Assembly (NCBI GenBank): GCA_947179485.1
Contig: OX359246.1
Span: 52,679,632-52,743,631, forward strand
DNA length: 64,000 bases
Source of the DNA: Allacma fusca
Lineage: Eukaryota; Arthropoda; Collembola; Symphypleona; Sminthuridae
Reading direction: 5' to 3'
This document shows, one piece after another, positions 1 through 16,580 of the stretch; the first letter of the stretch is position 1, and every line of letters begins with the position of its first letter. The position numbers were made by a program, and so were the translations under genes. A model generated the notes under the pieces. It worked only from the letters and a program-made list of their open reading frames with translations, ran no database searches and was not told the origin of the DNA.

Positions 1-3000
1 ATTTATATGTAATTTATTTACAAATTATTTGTAATAAATTATTTTTATTTATAAAATATTTATGTGTAATTTATTTACAAATTATTTGTAATAAATTATT
101 TATATTTATATAATATTTATATGTAATTTATTTACAAATTATTTGTAATAAGTTTTTTATATTTATACAATATTTATATGTAATTTATTTACAAATTATT
201 TGTAATAAATTATTTTTATTTATAGAATATTCATATGTAATTTATTTACAAATTATTAGTAATAAATAATTTTTATTTATGGAATATTTATATGTAATTT
301 ATTTACAAATTATTAGTAATAAATAATTTTTATTTATGGAATATTTATATGTAATTTATTTACAAATTATTAGTAATAAATTATTTTTATTTATGGAATA
401 TTTATATGTAATTTATTTACAAATTATTAGTAATAAATAATTTTTATTTATGGAATATTTATATGTAATTTATTTACAAATTATTAGTAATAAATTATTT
501 TTATTTATAGAATATTTATGTTATTTATTTACAAATTATTTGTAATAAATTAATTATATAATATTTATATATTATTTATTTACAAATTATTAGTAATAAA
601 TTATTTTTATTTATAGAATATTTATGTTATTTATTTACAAATTACTTGTAATTAATTAATTATATAATATTTATATATTATTTATTTACAAATTATTTGT
701 AATAAATTAATTATAAAATATTTATATGTAATTTATGTACAAATTATTTGTAATAAATTAATTATATAATATTTATATATTATTTATTTACGAATTATTT
801 GTAATAAATTATTTATATGTATATAATATTTATATGTAATTTACTTAGAAAATTTTTGGAATAAATTATTTATATTTATATAATATTTATATGTAATTTA
901 CTTAGAAAATATTTGGAATAAATTATTTATATTTATATAATATTTATATGTAATTTACTTAGAAAATATTTGTAATTATTTATTTATATTTATTTAATAT
1001 TTATATGTAATTTACTTAGAAAATATTTGTAATAATTAATTTATATTTATATAATATTTATATGTAATTTATTTACAAATTATTTGTAATAAATTATTTA
1101 TATTTATATAATATTTATATGTAATTTACTTAGAAATTATTTGTAATAAGTTTTTTATATTTATACAATATTTATATGTAATTTATTTACAAATTATTTG
1201 TAATAAATTATTTTTATTTTTAGAATATTCATATGTAATTTATTTACAAATTATTAGTAATAAATAATTTTTATTTATGGAATATTTATATGTAATTTAT
1301 TTACAAATTATTAGTAATAAATTATTTTTATTTATAGAATATTCATATGTAATTTATTTACAAATTATTAGTAATAAATAATTTTTATTTATGGAATATT
1401 TATATGTAATTTATTTACAAATTATTAGTAATAAATTATTTTTATTTATAGAATATTTATATGTAATTTATTTACAAATTATTAGTAATAAATCATTTTT
1501 ATTTATAGAATATTTATATGTAATTTATTTACAAATTATTAGTAATAAATTATTTTTATTTATAGAATATTTATATGTAATTTATTTACAAATTATTTGT
1601 AATAAATTATTTTTATTTATAAAATATTTATGTGTAATTTATTTACAAATTATTTGTAATAAATTATTTATATTTATATAATATTTATATGTAATTTATT
1701 TACAAATTATTTGTAATAAGTTTTTTATATTTATACAATATTTATATGTAATTTATTTACAAATTATTTGTAATAAATTATTTTTATTTATAGAATATTC
1801 ATATGTAATTTATTTACAAATTATTAGTAATAAATAATTTTTATTTATGGAATATTTATATGTAATTTATTTACAAATTATTAGTAATAAATTATTTTTA
1901 TTTATGGAATATTTATATGTAATTTATTTACAAATTATTAGTAATAAATAATTTTTATTTATGGAATATTTATATGTAATTTATTTACAAATTATTAGTA
2001 ATAAATTATTTTTATTTATAGAATATTTATGTTATTTATTTACAAATTATTTGTAATAAATTAATTATATAATATTTATATATTATTTATTTACAAATTA
2101 TTAGTAATAAATTATTTTTATTTATAGAATATTTATGTTATTTATTTACAAATTACTTGTAATAAATTAATTATATAATATTTATATATTATTTATTTAC
2201 AAATTATTTGTAATAAATTAATTATAAAATATTTATATGTAATTTATGTACAAATTATTTGTAATAAATTAATTATATAATATTTATATATTATTTATTT
2301 ACGAATTATTTGTAATAAATTATTTATATTTATATAATATTTATATGTAATTTATTTACAAATTATTGGTAATAAATAATTTTTATTTATGGAAAATTGA
2401 TATGTAATTTATTTACAAATTATTAGTAATAAATTATTTTTATTTATAGAATATTTATATGTAATTTATTTACAAAATATTAGTAATAAATTATTTTTAT
2501 TTATAGAATATTTATATGTAATTTATTTACAAATTATTTGTAATAAATTATTTTTATTTATAAAATATTTATATGTAATTTATTTACAAATTATTTGTAA
2601 TAAATTATTTATATTTATATAACATTTATATGTAATTTACTTAGAAATTATTTGCAATAAGTGTTTTATATTTATACAATATTTATATGTAATTTATTTA
2701 CAAATTATTAGTAATAAATTATTTTTATTTATAGAATATTTATGTTATTTATTTACAAATTATTTGTATTAAATTAATTATATAATATTTATATATTATT
2801 TATTTACAAATTATTAGTAATAAATTATTTATATTTATATAATATTTATATGTAATTCATTTACAAATTATTAGTAATAAATAATTTTTATTTATGGAAT
2901 ATTTATATGTAATTTATTTACAAATTATTAGTAATAAATTATTTTTATTTATGGAATATTTATATGTAATTTATTTACAAATTATTAGTAATAAATAATT

Positions 3001-6000
3001 TTTATTTATGGAATATTTATATGTAATTTATTTACAAATTATTAGTAATAAATTATTTTTATTTATAGAATATTTATGTTATTTATTTACATATTATTTG
3101 TAATAAATTAATTATATAATATTTATATATTATTTATTTACAAATTATTAGTAATAAATTATTTATATTTATATAATATTTATATGTAATTTATTTACAA
3201 ATTATTAGTAATAAATAATTTTTATTTATGGAATATTTATATGTAATTTATTTACAAATTATTAGTAATAAATTATTTTTATTTATAGAATATTTATATG
3301 TAATTTATTTACAAATTATTAGTAATAAATTATTTTTATTTATAGAATATTTATATGTAATTTATTTACAAATTATTTGTAATAAATTATTTTTATTTAT
3401 AAAATATTTATATGTAATTTATTTACAAATTATTTGTAATAAATTATTTTTATTTATGGAATATTTATATGTAATTTATTTACAAATTATTAGTAATAAA
3501 TTATTTTTATTTATGGAATATTTATATGTAATTTATTTACAAATTATTAGTAATAAATAATTTTTATTTATGGAATATTTATATGTAATTTATTTACAAA
3601 TTATTAGTAATAAATTATTTTTATTTATAGAATATTTATGTTATTTATTTACAAATTATTTGTAATAAATTAATTATATAATATTTATATATTATTTATT
3701 TACAAATTATTAGTAATAAATTATTTATATTTATATAATATTTATATGTAATTTATTTACAAATTATTAGTAATAAATAATTTTTATTTATGGAATATTT
3801 ATATGTAATTTATTTACAAATTATTAGTTATAAATTATTTTTATTTATGGAATATTTATATGTAATTTATTTACAAATTATTAGTTATAAATTATTTTTA
3901 TTTATGGAATATTTATATGTAATTTATTTACAAATTATTAGTAATAAATAATTTTTATTTATGGAATATTTATATGTAATTTATTTACAAATTATTAGTA
4001 ATAAATTATTTTTATTTATAGAATATTTATATGTAATTTATTTACAAATTATAAGTAATAAATTATTTTTATTTATAGAATATTTATATGTAATTTATTT
4101 ACAAATTATTTGTAATAAATTATTTTTATTTATAAAATATTTATATGTAATTTATTTACAAATTATTTGTAATAAATTATTTATATTTATATAATATTTA
4201 TATGTAATTTATTTACAAATTATTTGTAATAAGTTTTTTATATTTATACAATAATTATATGTAATTTATTTACAAATTATTTGTAATAAATTATTTTTAT
4301 TTATAGAATATTCATATGTAATTTATTTACAAATTATTAGTAATAAATAATTTTTATTTATGGAATATTTATACGTAATTTATTTACAAATTATTAGTAA
4401 TAAATAATTTTTATTTATGGAATATTTATATGTAATTTATTTACAAATTATTAGTAATAAATAATTTTTATTTATGGAATATTTATATGTAATTTATTTA
4501 CAAATTATTAGTAATAAATTATTTTTATTTATAGAATATTTATGTCATTTATTTACAAATTATTTGTAATAAATTAATTATATAATATTTATATATTATT
4601 TATTTACAAATTATAAGTAATAAATTATTTTTATTTATAGAATATTTATGTTATTTATTTACAAATTACTTGTAATAAATTAATTATATAATATTTATAT
4701 ATTATTTATTTACAAATTATTTGTAATAAATTAATTATAAAATATTTATATGTAATTTATGTACAAATTATTTGTAATAAATTAATTATATAATATTTAT
4801 ATATTATTTATTTACGAATTATTTGTAATAAATTATTTATATTTATATAATATTTATATGTAATTTACTTAGAAAATATTTGGAATAAATTATTTATATT
4901 TATATAATATTTATATGTAATTTACTTAGAAAATATTTGTAATTATTTATTTATATTTATTTAATATTTATATGTAATTTACTTAGAAAATATTTGTAAT
5001 AATTAATTTATATTTATATAATATTTATATGTAATTTATTTACAAATTATTTGCAATAAATTTTTTATATTTATATAATATTTATATGTAATTTTTTTAC
5101 AAATTATTTGTAATAAATTATTATATTTATATAATATTTATATGTAATTTATTTACAAATTATTTGTAATAAATTATTTATATTATATTCATATGTAATT
5201 TATTTACAAATTATTTGTAATAAATTATTTATATTTAAAGAATATTTATAAGTAATTTATTTAGAAATTATTTGTAATAAATTATTTATATTTATATTAT
5301 ATTTATATGTAATTTACTTAGAAATTTTTTGTAATAATTTATTTATATTTATATAATATTTATATGTAATCTATTTACAAATTATTAGTAATAAATTATT
5401 TTTATTTATAGAATATTTATATTTAATTTATTTACAAATTATTAGTAATAAATTATTTTTATTTATAGAATATTTATATGTAATTTATTTACAAATTATT
5501 AGTAATAAATTATTTATATTTATATAATATTTATATGTAATTTATTTACAAATTATTAGTAATAAATTATTTTTATTTATAGAATAATTATATGTAATTT
5601 ATTTACATATTATTTGTAATAAATTATTTTTATTTATAGAATATTTATATGTAATTTATTAACAAATTATTCGTACTAAATTATTTTTATTTATAGAATA
5701 TTAATATGTAATTTATTTACAAATTATTCGTAATAAATTATTTTTATTTATAGAATATTTATATGTAATTTATTTACAAATTATTTGTAATAAATTATTT
5801 TTATTTATAGAATATTTATGTTATTTATTTACAAATTATTTGTAATAAATTAATTATATAATATTTATATATTATTTATTTACAAATTATTAGTAATAAA
5901 TTATTTTTATTTATAGAATATTTATGTTATTTATTTACAAATTACTTGTAATAAATTAATTATATAATATTTATATATTATTTATTTACAAATTATTTGT

Positions 6001-8869
6001 AATAAATTAATTATAAAATATTTATATGTAATTTATGTACAAATTATTTGTAATAAATTAATTATATAATATTTATATATTATTTATTTACGAATTATTT
6101 GTAATAAATTATTTATATTTATATAATATTTATATGTAATTTACTTAGAAAATATTTGGAATAAATTATTTATATTTATAGAATATTAATATGTAATTTA
6201 TTTACAAATTATTTGCAATAAATTTTTTATATTTATATAATATTTATATGTAATTTTTTTACAAATTATTTGTAATAAATTATTATATTTATATAATATT
6301 TATATGTAATTTATTTACAAATTATTTGTAATAAATTATTTATATTATATTCATATGTAATTTATTTACAAATTATTTGTAATAAATTATTTATATTTAT
6401 AGAATATTTATATGTAATTTACTTAGAAAATATTTGTAATAATTAATTTATATTTATATAATATTTATATGTAATTTATTTACAAATTATTTGCAATAAA
6501 TTTTTTATATTTATATAATATTTATATGTAATTTTTTTACAAATTATTTGTAATAAATTATTATATTTATATAATATTTATATGTAATTTATTTACAAAT
6601 TATTTGTAATAAATTATTTATATTATATTCATATGTAATTTATTTACAAATTATTTGTAATAAATTATTTATATTTATAGAATATTTATAAGTAATTTAT
6701 TTAGAAATTATTTGTAATAAATTATTTATATTTATATTATATTTATATGTAATTTACTTAGAAATTTTTTGTAATAATTTATTTATATTTATATAATATT
6801 TATATGTAATCTATTTACAAATAATTAGTAATAAATTATTTTTATTTATAGAATATTTATATTTAATTTATTTACAAATTATTAGTAATAAATTATTTTT
6901 ATTTATAGAATATTTATATGTAATTTATTTACAAATTATTAGTAATAAATTATTTATATTTATAGAATAATTATATGTAATTTATTTACAAATTATTAGT
7001 AATAAATTATTTTTATTTATAGAATAATTATATGTAATTTATTTACATATTATTTGTAATAAATTATTTTTATTTATAGAATATTTATATGTAATTTATT
7101 AACAAATTATTCGTACTAAATTATTTTTATTTATAGAATATTAATATGTAATTTATTTACAAATTATTCGTCATAAATTATTTTTATTTATAGAATATTT
7201 ATATGTAATTTATTTACAAATTATTTGTAATAAATTATTTATATTTATATAACATTTATATGTAATTTACTTAGAAATTATTTGCAATAAGTTTTTTATA
7301 TTTATACAATATTTATATGTAATTTATTTACAAATTATTTGTAATAAATTATTTGTATTTATAGAATATTAATTTGTAATTTATTTACAAATTATTTATA
7401 TTTATAGAATATTTATATGTAATTTATTTACAAACTATTTGTAATAAATTATTATATTTATATAATATTTTTATGTAATAATTTACAAATTATTTGTAAT
7501 AAATTATTTATATTTATAAGTAATTTATTTACAAATTATTTCTAATAAATTATTTATATTTATATAATATTTATATGTAATTTACTTAGAAATTATTTGT
7601 AATAAGTTTTTTATATTTATACAATATTTATATGTAATTTATTTACAAATTATTTGTAATAAATTATTTTTATTTATAGAATATTCATATGTAATTTATT
7701 TACAAATTATTAGTAATAAATAATTTTTATTTATGGAATATTTATATGTAATTTATTTACAAATTATTAGTAATAAATTATTTTTATTTATGGAATATTT
7801 ATATGTAATTTATTTACAAATTATTAGTAATAAATAATTTTTATTTATGGAATATTTATATGTAATTTATTTACAAATTATTAGTAATAAATTATTTTTA
7901 TTTATAGAATATTTATGTTATTTATTTACAAATTATTTGTAATAAATTAATTATATAATATTTATATATTATTTATTTACAAATTATTAGTATTAAATTA
8001 TTTTTATTTATAGAATATTTATGTTATTTATTTACAAATTACTTGTAATAAATTAATTATATAATATTTATATATTATTTATTTACAAATTATTTGTAAT
8101 AAATTAATTATAAAATATTTATATGTAATTTATGTACAAATTATTTGTAATAAATTAATTATATAATATTTATATATTATTTATTTACGAATTATTTGTA
8201 ATAAATTATTTATATTTATATAATATTTATATGTAATTTACTTAGAAAATATTTGGAATAAATTATTTATATTTATATAATATTTATATGTAATTTACTT
8301 AGAAAATATTTGGAATAAATTATTTATATTTATATAATATTTATATGTAATTTACTTAGAAAATATTTGTAATTATTTATTTATATTTATTTAATATTTA
8401 TATGTAATTTACTTTGAAAATATTTGTAATAATTAATTTATATTTATATAATATTTATATGTAATTTATTTACAAATTATTTGTAATAAATTAATTATAT
8501 AATATTTATATATTATTTATTTACGAATTATTTGTAATAAATTATTTATATTTATATAATATTTATATGTAATTTACTTAGAAAATATTTGGAATAAATT
8601 ATTTATATTTATATAATATTTATATGTAATTTACTTAGAAAATATTTGTAATTATTTATTTATATTTATTTAATATTTATATGTAATTTACTTAGAAAAT
8701 ATTTGTAATAATTAATTTATATTTATATAATATTTATATGTAATTTATTTACAAATTATTTGCAATAAATTTTTTATATTTATATAATATTTATATGTAA
8801 TTTTTTTACAAATTATTTGTAATAAATTATTATATTTATATAATATTTATATGTAATTTATTTACAAAT
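1..8869. repeat. 57-bp AT-rich satellite array, left block
   Basis: About 155 head-to-tail monomers, mostly 57 bp, with recurring 51- and 55-bp length variants (for example spacings of 55 then 51 bp around 476-582). The monomer core is TTACAAATTATTTGTAA, a perfect 8-bp dyad around one central base. A second common subtype has TTAGTAAT in place of TTTGTAAT, which breaks the dyad, and a third has CTTAGAAAATATTTG. Subtypes recur in the same order at kilobase intervals: the stretch beginning near 61 is repeated from 1,629 with one monomer fewer, which shows higher-order repeat organisation. Base composition is almost pure A/T. The peptide-like 19-residue periodic reading frames are a by-product of 57 being a multiple of three and are not genes. 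Confidence 0.97.
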
Positions 8870-9069
8870 NNNNNNNNNNNNNNNNNNNNNNNNNNNNNNN
8901 NNNNNNNNNNNNNNNNNNNNNNNNNNNNNNNNNNNNNNNNNNNNNNNNNNNNNNNNNNNNNNNNNNNNNNNNNNNNNNNNNNNNNNNNNNNNNNNNNNNN
9001 NNNNNNNNNNNNNNNNNNNNNNNNNNNNNNNNNNNNNNNNNNNNNNNNNNNNNNNNNNNNNNNNNNNNN
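8870..9069. other. Assembly gap of 200 N
   Basis: Exactly 200 N inside the satellite. The round number suggests a placeholder for a gap of unknown size, so the true array length and copy number cannot be read from this window. Confidence 0.99.
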
Positions 9070-12000
9070 TATTTATAAGTAATATATTTACAAATTATTT
9101 CTAATAAATTATTTATATTTATATAATATTTATATGTAATTTATTTACAAAATATTTGTAATAAATTATTTTTATTTATGTAATATTTATATGTAATTTA
9201 TTTACAAATTATTAGAAATAAATTATTTTTATTTATAGAATATTTATATGTAATTTATTTACAAAATATTTGTCATAAATTATTTTTATTTATGGAATAT
9301 TTATATGTAATTTATTTACAAATTATTAGTAATAAATTATTTTTATTTATGGAATATTTATATGTAATTTATTTACAAATTATTAGTAATAAATTATTTT
9401 TATTTATAGAATATTTATATGTAATTTATTTACAAATTATTAGTAATAAATTATTTTTATTTATAGAATATTTATATGTAATTTATTTACAAATTATTAG
9501 TAATAAATTATTTTTATTTATAGAATATTTATGTTATTTATTTACAAATTATTTGTAATAAATTAATTATATAATATTTATATATTATTTATTTACAAAT
9601 TATAAGTAATAAATTATTTTTATTTATAGAATATTTATGTTATTTATTCACAAATTATTTGTAATAAATTAATTATATAATATTTATATATTATTTATTT
9701 ACAAATTATTTGTAATAAATTAATTATAAAATATTTATATGTAATTTATGTACAAATTATTTGTAATAAATTAATTATATAATATTTATATATTATTTAT
9801 TTACGAATTATTTGTAATAAATTATTTATATTTATAAAATAATTATATGTACTTTAATTACGAATTATTTGGAATAAATTATTTATATTTATATAATATT
9901 TATATGTAATTTACTTAGAAAATATTTGTAATTATTTATTTATATTTATTGATTATTTATATGTAATTTACTAAGAAAATATTTGTAATAATTTATTTAT
10001 ATTTATATAATATTTATATGTAATTTATTTACAAATTATTTGCAATAAATTTTTTATATTTATATAATATTAATATGTAATTTTTTTACAAATTATTTGT
10101 AATAAATTATTATATTTATATATTATTTATATGTAATTTATTTACAAATTATTTGTAATAAATTATTTATATAATATTTATATGTAATTTATTTACAAAT
10201 TATTAGTAATAAATTATTTATATTTATATATTATTTATATGTAATTTATTTACAAATTATTTGTAATAAATTATTTTTATTTATAGAATATTTATATGTA
10301 ATTCAATTACAAATTATTAGTAATAAATTATTTTTATTTATAGCATATTTATATGTTATTTATTTACAAATTATTTGTAATACATTATTTATATAATATT
10401 TATATGTAATTTATTTACAAATTATTTGTAATAAATTATTTATATTTATATATTATTTATATGTAATTTATTTACAAATTATTAGAAATAAATTATTTTT
10501 ATTTATAGAATATTTATATGTAATTTATTTACAAATTATTAGTAATAAATTATTTTTATTTATATAATAATTATATGTAATTTATTTACAAATTATTTGT
10601 AATAAATTATTTATATTTATATATTATTTATATGTAATTTATTTACAAAATATTAGTAATAAATTATTTTTATTTATGGAATATTTATATGTAATTTATT
10701 TACAAATTATTAGTAATAAATTATTTTATTTATGGAATATTTATATGTAATTTATTTACAAATTATTAGTAATAAATTATTTTTATTTATAGAATATTTA
10801 TATGTAATTTATTTACAAATTATTAGTAATAAATTATTTTTATTTATAGAATATTTATATGTAATTTATTTACAAATTATTAGTAATAAATTATTTTTAT
10901 TTATAGAATATTTATGTTATTTATTTACAAATTATTTGTAATAAATTAATTATATAATATTTATATATCATTTATTTACAAATTATAAGTAATAAATTAT
11001 TTTTATTTATAGAATATTTATGTTATTTATTTACAAATTATTTGTAATAAATTAATTATATAATATTTATATATTATTTATTTACAAATTATTTGTAATA
11101 AATTAATTATAAAATATTTATATGTAATTTATGTACAAATTATTTGTAATAAATTAATTATATAATATTTATATATTATTTATTTACGAATTATTTGTAA
11201 TAAATTATTTATATTTATAAAATAATTATATGTACTTTAATTACGAATTATTTGGAATAAATTATTTATATTTATATAATATTTATATGTAATTTACTTA
11301 GAAAATATTTGTAATTATTTATTTATATTTATTGATTATTTATATGTAATTTACTAAGAAAATATTTGTAATAATTTATTTATATTTATATAATATTTAT
11401 ATGTAATTTATTTACAAATTATTTGCAATAAATTTTTTATATTTATATAATATTAATATGTAATTTTTTTACATATTATTTGTAATAAATTATTATATTT
11501 ATATATTATTTATATGTAATTTATTTACAAATTATTTGTAATAAATTATTTATATAATATTTATATGTAATTTATTTACAAATTATTAGTAATAAATTAT
11601 TTATATTTATATATTATTTGTATGTAATTTATTTACAAATTATTTGTAATAAATTATTTTTATTTATAGAATATTTATATGTAATTCAATTACAAATTAT
11701 TAGTAATAAATTATTTTTATTTATAGCATATTTATATGTTATTTATTTACAAATTATTTGTAATAAATTATTTATATAATATTTATATGTAATTTATTTA
11801 CAAATTATTTGTAATAAATTATTTATATTTATATATTATTTATATGTAATTTATTTACAAATTATTAGAAATAAATTATTTTTATTTATATAATATTTAT
11901 ATGTAATTTATTTACAAATTATTAGTAATAAATTATTTTTATTTATATAATATTTATATGTAATTTATTTACAAATTATTTGTAATAAATTATTTATATT

Positions 12001-15000
12001 TATATATTATTTATATGTAATTTATTTACAAAATATTAGTAATAAATTATTTTTATTTATGGAATATTTATATGTAATTTATTTACAAATTATTAGTAAT
12101 AAATTATTTTTATTTATAGAATATTTATATGTAATTTATTTACAAATTATTAGTAATAAATTATTTTTATTTATAGAATATTTATATGTAATTTATTTAC
12201 AAATTATTAGTAATAAATTATTTTTATTTATAGAATATTTATGTTATTTATTTACAAATTATTTGTAATAAATTAATTATATAATATTTATATATTATTT
12301 ATTTACAAATTATAAGTAATAAATTATTTTTATTTATAGAATATTAATGTTATTTATTCACAAATTATTTGTAATAAATTAATTATATAATATTTATATA
12401 TAATTTATTTACAAATTATTTGTAATAAATTAATTATAAAATATTTATATGTAATTTATGTACAAATTATTTGTAATAAATTAATTATATAATATTTATA
12501 TATTATTTATTTACGAATTATTTGTAATAAATTATTTATATTTATAAAATAATTATATGTACTTTAATTACGAATTATTTGGAATAAATTATTTATATTT
12601 ATATAATATTTATATGTAATTTACTTAGAAAATATTTGTAATTATTTATTTATATTTATTGATTATTTATATGTAATTTACTAAGAAAATATTTGTAATA
12701 ATTTATTTATATTTATATAATATTTATATGTAATTTATTTACAAATTATTTGCAATAAATTTTTTATATTTATATAATATTAATATGTAATTTTTTTACA
12801 AATTATTTGTAATAAATTATTATATTTATATATTATTTATATGTAATTTATTTACAAATTATTTGTAATAAATTATTTATATAATATTTATATGTAATTT
12901 ATTTACAAATTATTAGTAATAAATTATTTATATTTATATATTATTTATATGTAATTTATTTACAAATTATTTGTAATAAATTATTTTTATTTATAGAATA
13001 TTTATATGTAATTCAATTACAAATTATTAGTAATAAATTATTTTTATTTATAGCATATTTATATGTTATTTATTTACAAATTATTTGTAATAAATTATTT
13101 ATATAATATTTATATGTAATTTATTTACAAATTATTTGTAATAAATTATTTATATTTATATATTATTTATATGTAATTTATTTACAAATTATTAGTAATA
13201 AATTATTTTTATTTATATAATATTTATATGTAATTTATTTACAAATTATTAGAAATAAATTATTTTTATTTATAGAATATTTATATGTAATTTATTTACA
13301 AATTATTAGTAATAAATTATTTTTATTTATGGAATATTTATATGTAATTTATTTACAAATTATTAGTAATAAATAATTTTTATTTATGGAATATTTATAT
13401 GTAATTTATTTACAAATTATTAGTAATAAATAATTTTTATTTATGGAATATTTATATGTAATTTATTTACAAATTATTAGTAATAAATTATTTTTATTTA
13501 TAGAATATTTATATGTAATTTATTTACAAATTATTAGTAATAAATTATTTTTATTTATAGAATATTTATATGTAATTTATTTACAAATTATTAGTAATAA
13601 ATTATTTTTATTTATAGAATATTTATATGTAATTTATTTACAAATTATTAGTAATAAATTATTTTTATTTATAGAATATTTATGTTATTTATTTACAAAT
13701 TATTTGTAATAAATTAATTATATAATATTTATATATTATTTATTTACAAATTATAAGTAATAAATTATTTTTATTTATAGAATATTTATGTTATTTATTC
13801 ACAAATTATTTGTAATAAATTAATTATATAATATTTATATATTATTTATTTACAAATTATTTGTAATAAATTAATTATAAAATATTTATATGTAATTTAT
13901 GTACAAATTATTTGTAATAAATTAATTATATAATATTTATATATTATTTATTTACGAATTATTTGTAATAAATTATTTATATTTATATAATATTTATATG
14001 TAATTTACTTAGAAAATATTTGTAATTATTTATTTATATTTATTTAATATTTATATGTAATTTACTTAGAAAATATTTGTAATAATTTATTTATATTTAT
14101 ATATTATTTATATGTAATTTATTTACAAATTATTTGCAATAAATTTTTTATATTTATATAATATTTATATGTAATTTTTTTACAAATTATTTGTAATAAA
14201 TTATTATATTTATATATTATTTATATGTAATTTATTTACAAATTATTTGTAATAAATTATTTATATAACATTTATATGTAATTTATTTACAAATTATTAG
14301 TAATAAATTATTTTTATTTATAGAATATTTATATGTAATTTATTTACAAATTATTAGTAATAAATTATTTTTATTTATAGAATATTTATGTTATTTATTT
14401 ACAAATTATTTGTAATAAATTAATTATATAATATTTATATATTATTTATTTACAAATTACAAGTAATAAATTATTTTTATTTATAGAATATTTATGTTAT
14501 TTATTCACAAATTATTTGTAATAAATTAATTATATAATATTTATATATTATTTATTTACAAATTATTTGTAATAAATTATTTATATTTATATAATATTTA
14601 TATGTAATTTACTTAGAAAATATTTGTAATTATTTATTTATATTTATTTAATATTTATATGTAATTTACTTAGAAAATATTTGTAATAATTTATTTATAT
14701 TTATATAATATTTATATGTAATTTATTTACAAATTATTTGCAATAAATTTTTTATATTTATATAATATTTATATGTAATTTTTTTACAAATTATTTGTAA
14801 TAAATTATTATATTTATATATTATTTATATGTAATTTATTTACAAATTATTTGTAATAAATTATTTATATAACAATTATATGTAATTTATTTACAAATTA
14901 TTAGTAATAAATTATTTATATTTATATATTATTTATATGTAATTTATTTACAAATTATTTGCAATAAATTATTTTTATTTATAGAATATTTATGTTATTT

Positions 15001-16580
15001 ATTTACAAATTATTTGTAATAAATTAATTATATAATATTTATATATTATTTATTTACAAATTATAAGTAATAAATTATTTTTATTTATAGAATATTTATG
15101 TAATTTATTCACAAATTATTTGTAATAAATTAATTATATAATATTTATATATTATTTATTTACAAATTATTTGTAATAAATTAATTATAAAATATTTATA
15201 TGTAATTTATGTACAAATTATTTGTAATAAATTAATTATATAATATTTATATATTATTTATTTACGAATTATTTGTAATAAATTATTTATATTTATATAA
15301 TATTTATATGTAATTTACTTAGAAAATATTTGTAATTATTTATTTATATTTATTTAATATTTATATGTAATTTACTTAGAAAATATTTGTAATAATTTAT
15401 TTATATTTATATAATATTTATATGTAATTTATTTACAAATTATTTGCAATAAATTTTTTATATTTATATAATATTTATATGTAATTTTTTTACAAATTAT
15501 TTGTAATAAATTATTATATTTATATATTATTTATATGTAATTTATTTACAAATTATTTGTAATAAATTATTTATATAACATTTATATGTAATTTATTTAC
15601 AAATTATTAGTAATAAATTATTTATATTTATATATTATTTATATGTAATTTATTTACAAATTATTTGCAATTAATATTTTATATTTATATAATATTAATA
15701 TGTAATTTTTTTACAAATTATTTGTAATAAATTATTATATTTATATATTATTTATATGTAATTTATTTACAAATTATTAGTAATAAATTATTTATATTTA
15801 TATATTATTTATATGTAATTTATTTACAAATTATTTGTAATAAATTATTTTTATTTATAGAATATTATTATGTAATTCAATTACAAATTATTAGTAATAA
15901 ATTATTTTTATTTATAGCATATTTATATGTTATTTATTTACAAATTATTTGTAATAAATTATTTATATAATATTTATATGTAATTTATTTACAAATTATT
16001 TGTAATAAATTATTTATATAATATTTATATGTAATTTATTTACAAATTATTAGTAATAAATTATTTTTATTTATATATTATTTATATGTAATTTATTTAC
16101 AAATTATTAGTAATAAATTATTTTTATTTATATATTATTTATATGTAATTTATTTACAAATTATTAGTAATAAATTATTTTTATTTATAGAATATTTATA
16201 TGTAATTTATTTACAAATTATTAGAAATAAATTATTTTTATTTATAGAATATTTATATGTAATTTATTTACAAATTATTAGTAATAAATTATTTTTATTT
16301 ATGGAATATTTATATGTAATTTATTTACAAATTATTAGTAATAAATTATTTTTATTTATAGAATATTTATATGTAATTTATTTACAAATTATTTGTAATA
16401 AATTATTTATATTTATAGAATATTTATATGTAATTTATTTACAAATTATTTGTAATAAATTATTTATATTTATATAATATTTATATGTAATTTATTTACA
16501 AATTATTAGTAATAATTTATTTATATTCATATAATATTTATATGTAATGTATTTACAAATTATTTGTAATAAATTATTTG
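9070..16580. repeat. 57-bp satellite array, right block with higher-order repeats
   Basis: About 130 monomers of the same satellite. Higher-order periodicity is clear here. The rare variant TTACGAATTATTT occurs at 9,801, 11,184, 12,511, 13,952 and 15,262 (intervals 1,383, 1,327, 1,441, 1,310 bp). An independent marker, ATTCAATTAC, occurs at 10,301, 11,684 and 13,011 with the same first two intervals, 1,383 and 1,327. Period differences near 56 bp fit gain or loss of single monomers, as expected from unequal exchange. The block stops at about 16,580, where a LINE is inserted. Confidence 0.96.

Noticed and set aside
1391-13709. Seven repetitive 69-110-residue frames with EYLYVIYLQIISNKLFLFI periodicity
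   Set aside because: They are the satellite monomer (57 bp = 19 codons) read in its one stop-free frame; starts and stops are set by monomer variants.
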